A stretch of 12,342 nucleotides of DNA from JABHGY01 sp964525185 (GTDB lineage Bacteria > Fidelibacterota > Marinisomatia > Marinisomatales > UBA1611), in NCBI GenBank assembly GCA_964525185.1, contig CAZGFQ010000054.1:1-12342 (forward strand), in the 5' to 3' direction. Shown here in pieces: positions 6,676 through 12,342 of this stretch; the stretch's first letter is position 1; the number at the start of each line of letters is the position of its first letter. The translations under genes were made by a program, and so were the position numbers. The notes beneath the pieces are model-generated. The model searched no databases. It worked only from the letters and a program-made list of their open reading frames with translations, and was not told the DNA's origin.

Positions 6676-9600
6676 ATGAAACATAATCCGAGTCGGTCAT
6701 TTCGAAGGAAACATTTCGGTGTCCAATTTTTAGCTGGTGCATTAAGCTTACTCCTCTTAAGTGGGTGTGATTTTGAAACATCTGAGAAGTTTGAAATGCC
6801 AACATGGTTTGTGGATCTCAAAATTCCTTTAGTTCAAGCACGTTATTCTCTCGATGGTATTGTCGATAGTGTTAACATATTTCCTACTGATGATAGTTTG
6901 GGAATGCAAATAGTGTTTGAAGGTGATCTTCCATCCCAATCCATTGGCGATGATAATTTGCAGGTTCAATTCCCAGGCGGATACTTGGATACAGAAATTA
7001 AACCGACTGAAATTCCCGGTGTTGATTTAGGGGATTTTGCAATTCCATCAACGCCCATAAATATGAATATTCCGGTGGTCATTTATGGAATTCCATATGT
7101 GGATACAACATACGATGAAAGTAATCCACTTACGTGGGAGGCCGCTACATTTTATATGCCACCAGCAGAAGATCGTGAAATTTCGGCTGAAAATTGGAAT
7201 ACAATGGTTGGTGTATTTAATTCGACAGTAGATTCAATTTTAAGTTCAGTATTAATTGAACTTGATTTAGGGTTTAGCGAGATTGATGTTGCGAGTGATC
7301 CTCAAATTATTGAAGGGATAGAAGCTCTTGTAGTTGCTAATAATGAATCGAGTCAATTCATTACTTCCATCGGGAACCAAGGGTTGTCCAAAGACTTAAT
7401 ACAAGCAACAGCGGGACTTTATACTGGGAAATATGAAATAACTGATTCTTTAGCGCATCATGAAGATGTAGCTATAATTGAAACAAATATAACCTATGCT
7501 GATACAACATCTTTATCGAGTGCACGGCTAAAGCAATTATTACAAATTAACCTTGGGTTTAAACTAGATTCTGCTGATGTTGCGTCTGGAGAATCGGTTA
7601 CCATTTATGCTAGTGATTCAATGGCTGTCAATATTGCACTTACTATGAATATACCGTCTTTAGATAGTGCAGATGTCAGTATTGCAGAAACAGTTTTAGA
7701 TATTCCAACACCTGATATGGGTTTTGCAGCGTCAGATGGTGATGAAGGTGGCGAAACAAGTTTATCCATTTTTCAGGCTATGCTAAAAACGGAAGGTGTG
7801 GATAATTCAGCTAATCGGTTAGTGATTTCTGATTTAGCAAGTACATTCCCATTTGACATCAATTTCAAAATGAATTTCCAGAATTTTGCTCCCCCGGCTG
7901 GAGGAGATTCAGTCATCATTGAAACGGTATTATCAAACGGAAATGTATTTGATAGAGATTTTGATTTAAAAGGATATTCATTCCAAAGTACCCAATATCC
8001 GGATGAACCAATCAATAATATGGAATTAGCATTGGATGTTTCCATCCCGGCACAAATAGCTTCAATTCCTTTAGACGGATCGTCTTTGGGGGGACTTGGG
8101 CTAGGCGTTCGTATGTATTCCATGGAATTTGAATCGTTAGAAGCATACGTTTATATGGGATTTCCATCTGTTACTCAAAATATGAATAATATGCCCCAAG
8201 GATTTACTGGCATGATGATGACAGATGTTCGTATTCAATTTATTATGTATAGCCAAATAAAATTACCCGTAAAACTTGGCATTGATATGATTGGTATAGA
8301 TACATTTGGTGATACAACAACCTTATGTGTTAATGTGGATTCTATAGGATATCCAATCAATGATGTTGATACAGCTATGACGGTGATTGAACTCAATAAA
8401 TACGGTACATTAACGGAAATATATAATTCAAAATCGGATAGTGCACCTTCTTGGTCGAACCAAGTTTTATCTGATGAAAATTGTGCTAATATTATTGAAT
8501 TATTATCAGTGAACCCGGTTGATTTAATTGTAGAGTCTGAATCGCGAGTCGATGGTCGTGGTACCATTGAAGTTGGGAAAGCCATTGGAGGCGCATTTCG
8601 ATTAGAAGCACCTTTCGAAGTTATGATGGCACCCATGACATTTATATCAGCTGTTGAAACGCCAATTGAAGAATTCGATCATGAAACACGTAATAGAATT
8701 CGGAGTTCCTTAATTCAAGCAGAATTAACATCCAACGTAACTAATGCATTACCCTTTGGAGCTGAATTATCTATTTTAATGTCTAATTTAACACTATTTC
8801 CTTCAGATCGAACCACAGAAATGTTAGGTGTGCTTCGCGATTCATTGGTATCGCAACAAGGATGGGATCCGTCTGATAGTATTTATATTGTGGATTCCTG
8901 TTTAGAATTAGACCCGGATACATCAGATATTCATATTTTTAATGTTATGACCGATTATAGCGAATGTTTGGAAGGGCTTCCATACTTAGTACGTCGTTCA
9001 TCATCTGGTATCGATTCGGTTGTGGCTTATGTGGATACATTATGGAAATTTGTGTTACCTGACCCTGAAAGTTATTATGAAGAAGGTGATTCATCTGGTT
9101 TTCCACCTGGAATGGTCCACGAACCCGGTAGCGGAACCTTTAATAGTACATTAGACTCCAATCGAATCTTTCTTTTAACAGGATTTGGTGATCATTATGT
9201 TGCACCGAGATTTCATTTGAATGGAACAGATAGTAATTCTGTTTTTATGACAACATTAGATTATTTAGATATTAATTCATTTATCACATTTCGATTAAGT
9301 AATACGGGAATGATGAATGCCGCTGAGCCGGAATTAGTTATTACATGGCCAAATGGAGGAGATACACTATACACAGACCAAACCTATGAAATATTATGGA
9401 ATACATATGGAGATGTTTCTACGATTAATCTTGATTATTCCACATCAGAAAACCCTGAATTAAATAATGGAGAATATTGGTCTTCCATCGTTCAAGGAAT
9501 TGATAATACAGGCTCTTATTCATGGACACCCGAGGCAACATCAGGATTCCCAAGTACACATGATAATATACGACTTCGGTTATCTAAAGGAGATGGAACT

Positions 9601-9705
9601 ATTCGAGATATGAATGGATATTATATCCATATTCGTCCAGGGATGGGAAGAATGAGCGGAAACAATTTAGTTGGCACTCACTTTGGAAATAGGGGAAAAC
9701 AATAA
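6676..9705 (+). CDS. Large lipoprotein with C-terminal Kre9/KNH-like Ig domain
   Basis: This is a 1009-residue exported lipoprotein of unknown function. The basic N-terminus and hydrophobic run (19-29) end in the lipobox LLSGC, so Cys31 should be lipidated by signal peptidase II; Asp is at +2. The mature protein is acidic and rich in Asp, Ser, Ile and Val, with long beta-rich stretches and no membrane segment. Besides the lipid-anchored Cys31 it has Cys551, Cys603, Cys742 and Cys764, which could form disulfides. Residues about 886-988 (ITWPNGGDTLYTDQTYEILW ... SYSWTPEA ... IRLRLSKGDGT) fit the Kre9/KNH-like N-terminal Ig-like fold (PF10342), which is frequent at the ends of surface proteins in FCB-type bacteria. 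I do not recognise the central 850 residues. Its stop shares one base with the start of the next gene, an outer-membrane barrel, suggesting joint production and perhaps a complex. AAGG at 6659-6662 is a distant ribosome site. The N-terminal start is chosen because it gives a complete signal peptide. Confidence 0.85.
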   Translation: MKHNPSRSFRRKHFGVQFLAGALSLLLLSGCDFETSEKFEMPTWFVDLKIPLVQARYSLDGIVDSVNIFPTDDSLGMQIVFEGDLPSQSIGDDNLQVQFPGGYLDTEIKPTEIPGVDLGDFAIPSTPINMNIPVVIYGIPYVDTTYDESNPLTWEAATFYMPPAEDREISAENWNTMVGVFNSTVDSILSSVLIELDLGFSEIDVASDPQIIEGIEALVVANNESSQFITSIGNQGLSKDLIQATAGLYTGKYEITDSLAHHEDVAIIETNITYADTTSLSSARLKQLLQINLGFKLDSADVASGESVTIYASDSMAVNIALTMNIPSLDSADVSIAETVLDIPTPDMGFAASDGDEGGETSLSIFQAMLKTEGVDNSANRLVISDLASTFPFDINFKMNFQNFAPPAGGDSVIIETVLSNGNVFDRDFDLKGYSFQSTQYPDEPINNMELALDVSIPAQIASIPLDGSSLGGLGLGVRMYSMEFESLEAYVYMGFPSVTQNMNNMPQGFTGMMMTDVRIQFIMYSQIKLPVKLGIDMIGIDTFGDTTTLCVNVDSIGYPINDVDTAMTVIELNKYGTLTEIYNSKSDSAPSWSNQVLSDENCANIIELLSVNPVDLIVESESRVDGRGTIEVGKAIGGAFRLEAPFEVMMAPMTFISAVETPIEEFDHETRNRIRSSLIQAELTSNVTNALPFGAELSILMSNLTLFPSDRTTEMLGVLRDSLVSQQGWDPSDSIYIVDSCLELDPDTSDIHIFNVMTDYSECLEGLPYLVRRSSSGIDSVVAYVDTLWKFVLPDPESYYEEGDSSGFPPGMVHEPGSGTFNSTLDSNRIFLLTGFGDHYVAPRFHLNGTDSNSVFMTTLDYLDINSFITFRLSNTGMMNAAEPELVITWPNGGDTLYTDQTYEILWNTYGDVSTINLDYSTSENPELNNGEYWSSIVQGIDNTGSYSWTPEATSGFPSTHDNIRLRLSKGDGTIRDMNGYYIHIRPGMGRMSGNNLVGTHFGNRGKQ

Positions 9706-11096
9706 TGAAACGAATTATTCTTTCCTTTATCATAATAATAACGTGCACCTTTGGACAAACAAAGCGTGATGCAAGAGTTGTTGGTTTAGCAGGAACATAT
9801 ACAACCATAGCAGATGGACTATTTTCTGTCGGGTATAATCCAGCATTAATTGGGTTTCAGCAACATAAACCATTTCAATGGCAATTATTTGGTTTTGATA
9901 CGGGTGTAATTGGCAATTTTATTTCATTTGAAACGATAGCAGAATACAGTGGTGATACTTTATATACAGCTGATAAAGATAAATTATTCGAAAATTTCGA
10001 AGATGCAGGTGGATTAACTTTTTTCCAGGATTTTCATATTCCAATTCCTGCATTGAATTTTACATCTGGGAATCTAGCCTTTACAAGTAATGCTATTTTT
10101 CTGTCCAATTTTAAATTGCCCATCGGATTGCTTGAAATGATGATGTATGGAAATGCAAATAAATCAGAATTGGATATGACATTAGGATACGAAATTTTGG
10201 GCTTAAATGAATATGGATTAACATTTGCCGTTCCATTTACAAATTTATCTACCGGTATTACACTTAAATATTTACAAGGGTTGTTTTATATGGGCATTGA
10301 TCCCGAAAGTAGTTATGCAAACCTAATTACAGATGATAAAGGATTATACGGTTCGGGACGGTATCTCATTCGACAAGGAATGGGTGGTGCAGGATTTGGA
10401 TTAGATATTGGAATTGTGACAAAAGAATTTCAAGGATGGACATTTGGTTCTTCTATGATTAATGCGATGGGAACCATTGTGTGGAATAAAACAACCAGCG
10501 CCAATGATGATGGTCCAAGTATTACAGTCCCTGGTATTTACCCTTTTACGTGGGAAGGACAAGAATTGGGTCCGAATGAAGCTGTTTTATACACCTATCA
10601 AATTGATACCATTCGCGCAGATAAATTATCTCAAGATTCCTTATTTTATAATAATTCTGAAATCATTTTAGATACAACAGGAACGGGTAAAGGGCGTGTT
10701 TTTGAAACACGGTATCCTGCCACATTTAGAATGGGATTATCAAAAAGAACAGATACTTTTATTTTTGCCAGTGATTTGGTAACAGGTTTCATTAATGAAT
10801 ATTATTCTAGAGCAAAATGGCGATGGTCTCTTGGGGCAGAATGGACAAAATTAAACAATGTACCTGTCCGAATTGGATATAGCTGGGCTGGGGGCGACCT
10901 ACGAGAATTATCCATGGGGGTAGGCATTCATAAAGGGCCCATCATATTTGATTTAGGATTTGCTTTTAGAAATGGTGTATGGATTAGTTCTATGCGCGGT
11001 TTTAATTTTTCTTTAGGGCTTACCATTACAAGCCCAAAATCTCGAAAACCGTTAAAACCTGGTCAAAGACGAAAATCGAGTAAACGAAAAAAATAA
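9705..11096 (+). CDS. PorV/DUF5723-like outer-membrane beta-barrel protein
   Basis: This is a 463-residue predicted outer-membrane barrel. A short signal peptide (residues 2-17, ending TCTFGQ) should be cut by signal peptidase I; the residue before Cys14 is Thr, so it is not a lipobox. The mature start RDARVVGLAGTYTTIADGLFSVGYNPALIGF is the typical opening of PorV/FadL-like and DUF5723 proteins, where a plug-like segment ends in an NPA motif. Alternating strands with Gly and aromatic residues follow to the end, the last clear one being GFNFSLGLTITS. Related proteins act as outer-membrane transporters or as partners that carry or anchor secreted proteins; which applies here is unknown. The ATG overlaps the stop of the lipoprotein gene (TAATG), with AGGGG (9691-9695) as Shine-Dalgarno. 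Oddly, the protein does not end at the final strand but has a 21-residue tail with 11 Lys/Arg. Confidence 0.8.
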   Translation: MKRIILSFIIIITCTFGQTKRDARVVGLAGTYTTIADGLFSVGYNPALIGFQQHKPFQWQLFGFDTGVIGNFISFETIAEYSGDTLYTADKDKLFENFEDAGGLTFFQDFHIPIPALNFTSGNLAFTSNAIFLSNFKLPIGLLEMMMYGNANKSELDMTLGYEILGLNEYGLTFAVPFTNLSTGITLKYLQGLFYMGIDPESSYANLITDDKGLYGSGRYLIRQGMGGAGFGLDIGIVTKEFQGWTFGSSMINAMGTIVWNKTTSANDDGPSITVPGIYPFTWEGQELGPNEAVLYTYQIDTIRADKLSQDSLFYNNSEIILDTTGTGKGRVFETRYPATFRMGLSKRTDTFIFASDLVTGFINEYYSRAKWRWSLGAEWTKLNNVPVRIGYSWAGGDLRELSMGVGIHKGPIIFDLGFAFRNGVWISSMRGFNFSLGLTITSPKSRKPLKPGQRRKSSKRKK

Positions 11097-11108
11097 TTTA
11101 TATTTTTT
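11088..11108. terminator. AT-only hairpin between convergent genes, possible bidirectional terminator
   Basis: AAAAAATA (11088-11095) pairs with TATTTTTT (11101-11108) around the loop ATTTA. The arms contain the stop codons of both convergent genes (11094-11096 plus strand, 11107-11109 minus strand). Each transcript would end in a U run on the far arm. The stem has no G-C pair, so it would be weak, and A/T runs alone can produce this pattern. Confidence 0.35.
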
Positions 11109-12198
11109 ACTTTTTAGCGGACACTAATAAATAAGTCCCAATACTAAAAAAAAGTATATTCCCTAACCAAGCAGATAAAAGTGGTTCCAGAACACCATTA
11201 AACCCCAGTGATTGTCCAAATTTGATAAAGGCATAATAACTAAAAATCACAAATACACTCATTCCAGCCCCAAACGACAAACTATTATTTTCTTTATACA
11301 CAACCAATGGAATCCCGAATAATATGAGAATAAGTGTGGTGAATGAAAAGGAAATTTTCATATATCGTATTACTTCCCATCTTAATGTATCAACACCATT
11401 ATCTTTTAATTGTGCAATTCTACTTGTGAGTTCAAAATAGTTCAATTCTTCTGGTGATCGTGCTTGTTTTTTAATATCCTCAGGAGAAAATCCTAAAGCC
11501 ATTAATGTATCCTCTTTTGAGATGACCACTTTTGCTTCTCCGCCTTCGTCTGAAAAAGACCGAATGGAATAATCTTTTAAGACCCATAAAGATGTATCCG
11601 GATTCCATGTAATCTTTTTTGCATCTAATCGTTGTAATATGGATTTATTATTCAAATGAACAATGGCTATATCTGTTCCGATAGCTTTTTTTATACGATA
11701 TTTCCCAATGGATATATGGGATTGAGAATTCTTTTGGAGAAATATATTGGTTAATACATTTTTCAATTTATGCCGTGACCGACGTTTTACATAATCACGA
11801 TCAATTTCAAACCGTTTTTCATTGCCCCAAGATACCCATTCATTATCTAGAATAAAGGATCCACCGCCAATAAAACATCCTATTAAAAATAATGGAATAG
11901 CTAATCGATATAAGGAAACACCGGAGGCTTTCATCGCTGTCCATTCATTCCGTTTTACAAGACCACCAACACTAAAGACTGTACCAATAAGAACGGACAT
12001 GGGTAAAGCAATACTAATAAACCACGGAAATGAATACAAATAGTAGTGTGCTACAATATTCCATGGGACATGGTTATCAATAAATCGATCTAAATTTTCG
12101 ATTAAGTCCACAATAATAAAAATGCTCACAAATCCCAGGAGCGCCATGAGAAATATGAGAAAAAATTGTTTTAACAGATATTTATCGAATTGTTTCAT
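11107..12198 (-). CDS. lptG: LptF/LptG family lipopolysaccharide export permease, LptG-like
   Basis: This is an inner-membrane permease subunit of the Lpt machine, which with the LptB ATPase pulls lipopolysaccharide from the inner membrane and passes it through LptC and LptA to the outer membrane. The 363 residues have the family layout. The first membrane helix (about 9-31) sits in the typical start DKYLLKQFF...VDLIENLDRF. Helices two (about 57-79) and three (about 99-117) flank the coupling region RNEWTAMKASGVSLYRLA, which contacts the ATPase. A periplasmic beta-jellyroll spans about 125-270, and three C-terminal helices follow. LptF and LptG are paralogues. The opening sequence looks more like LptG, but one copy alone cannot settle it. 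It is convergent with the barrel gene, only 10 bp apart. No clear Shine-Dalgarno is seen before its ATG. It shows that the organism makes an outer membrane with LPS or a similar glycolipid. Confidence 0.92.
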   Translation of the reverse strand: MKQFDKYLLKQFFLIFLMALLGFVSIFIIVDLIENLDRFIDNHVPWNIVAHYYLYSFPWFISIALPMSVLIGTVFSVGGLVKRNEWTAMKASGVSLYRLAIPLFLIGCFIGGGSFILDNEWVSWGNEKRFEIDRDYVKRRSRHKLKNVLTNIFLQKNSQSHISIGKYRIKKAIGTDIAIVHLNNKSILQRLDAKKITWNPDTSLWVLKDYSIRSFSDEGGEAKVVISKEDTLMALGFSPEDIKKQARSPEELNYFELTSRIAQLKDNGVDTLRWEVIRYMKISFSFTTLILILFGIPLVVYKENNSLSFGAGMSVFVIFSYYAFIKFGQSLGFNGVLEPLLSAWLGNILFFSIGTYLLVSAKK

Positions 12199-12282
12199 GT
12201 TTCGTTACTAGAAAATAAGCAAATCTGAAGAAATCATTTATCAAAACATATATCAATTAAAAGTTGTTGCACTCTTGTTGTC

Positions 12283-12329
12283 ATTCCGGAATTTTCGGTA
12301 GAAAATATCCGGAATCCACATATATGGAT
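12283..12329. repeat. Inverted-repeat element, possible dispersed intergenic repeat
   Basis: ATTCCGGA (12283-12290) pairs with TCCGGAAT (12308-12315). Inside these, TTTTC (12292-12296) pairs with GAAAA (12301-12305) around loop GGTA. A smaller pair, ATCCA/TGGAT (12314-12318 with 12325-12329), follows. The form, CATTCC...hairpin...GGAATCCA...TGGATG, is like short palindromic repeats scattered between genes in many bacteria. With one copy in view, dispersion cannot be shown. It could also be part of the promoter region or a terminator of a gene beyond the edge, though no U run follows. Confidence 0.45.
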
Positions 12330-12342
12330 GTTTAAACAAAGC

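Noticed and set aside
6676..6770. Twin-arginine signal in the lipoprotein N-terminus (SFRRKHFG)
   Set aside because: The RR pair is not followed by the required hydrophobic residues at the right places, and a normal lipobox export signal explains the segment.
8235..8636. 133-codon open frame on the minus strand within the lipoprotein gene
   Set aside because: It lies wholly antisense to a well-supported gene, has no ribosome site or family motif, and its composition is that of a mirror of the real frame. The other antisense frames (for example 4635-4871 and 7773-8123) are rejected for the same reason.
9705..9760. Lipobox at Cys14 of the barrel protein
   Set aside because: The residue before Cys is Thr, which signal peptidase II does not normally accept, and the sequence continues as a signal peptidase I site near Gly17-Gln18.

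Overview
The window is AT-rich and tightly packed. It carries seven complete protein genes, six on the plus strand and a convergent one on the minus strand at the right end, plus a strong candidate S-adenosylhomocysteine (SAH) riboswitch. The organism is a Gram-negative (diderm) bacterium: it encodes an LptF/LptG-type lipopolysaccharide export permease, a Wzi-type outer-membrane protein, a PorV/DUF5723-like outer-membrane barrel and a large lipoprotein. The low GC, the weak ribosome binding sites at several genes, the DUF5723-like barrel and the Kre9/KNH-like Ig domain on a lipoprotein suggest the Fibrobacterota-Chlorobiota-Bacteroidota (FCB) superphylum, possibly Marinimicrobia (SAR406). That placement is inference from protein style, not from a marker gene.

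Left part (1-3598), surface polysaccharide: a possible tail of an upstream gene is followed by a Wzi-family capsule assembly protein, then a membrane-bound WbpM/PglF/CapD-type nucleotide-sugar 4,6-dehydratase. A perfect 18-bp palindrome sits against the ribosome binding site of the dehydratase.

Centre (3599-6534), activated methyl cycle: metK (S-adenosylmethionine synthetase) and ahcY (S-adenosylhomocysteine hydrolase) lie in tandem. The 104-bp gap between them folds on paper as an SAH riboswitch: a 6-bp outer stem, an inner hairpin, conserved TGC and CAGG segments, and a 6-bp pseudoknot strand. It would raise ahcY expression when SAH, the toxic by-product of methylation, builds up, while leaving metK upstream under separate control.

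Right part (6535-12342), envelope: a 1009-residue lipoprotein overlaps by one base with a 463-residue beta-barrel protein, so the two are probably translationally coupled and may act together. An LptG-like permease gene runs convergently, with both stop codons lying in one AT-only hairpin. The last ~60 bases hold an inverted repeat resembling a dispersed intergenic element.

I saw no tRNA, rRNA, CRISPR array, insertion sequence, integrase or phage gene. The most notable element is the SAH riboswitch. The lipoprotein-barrel pair is the least characterised protein content.
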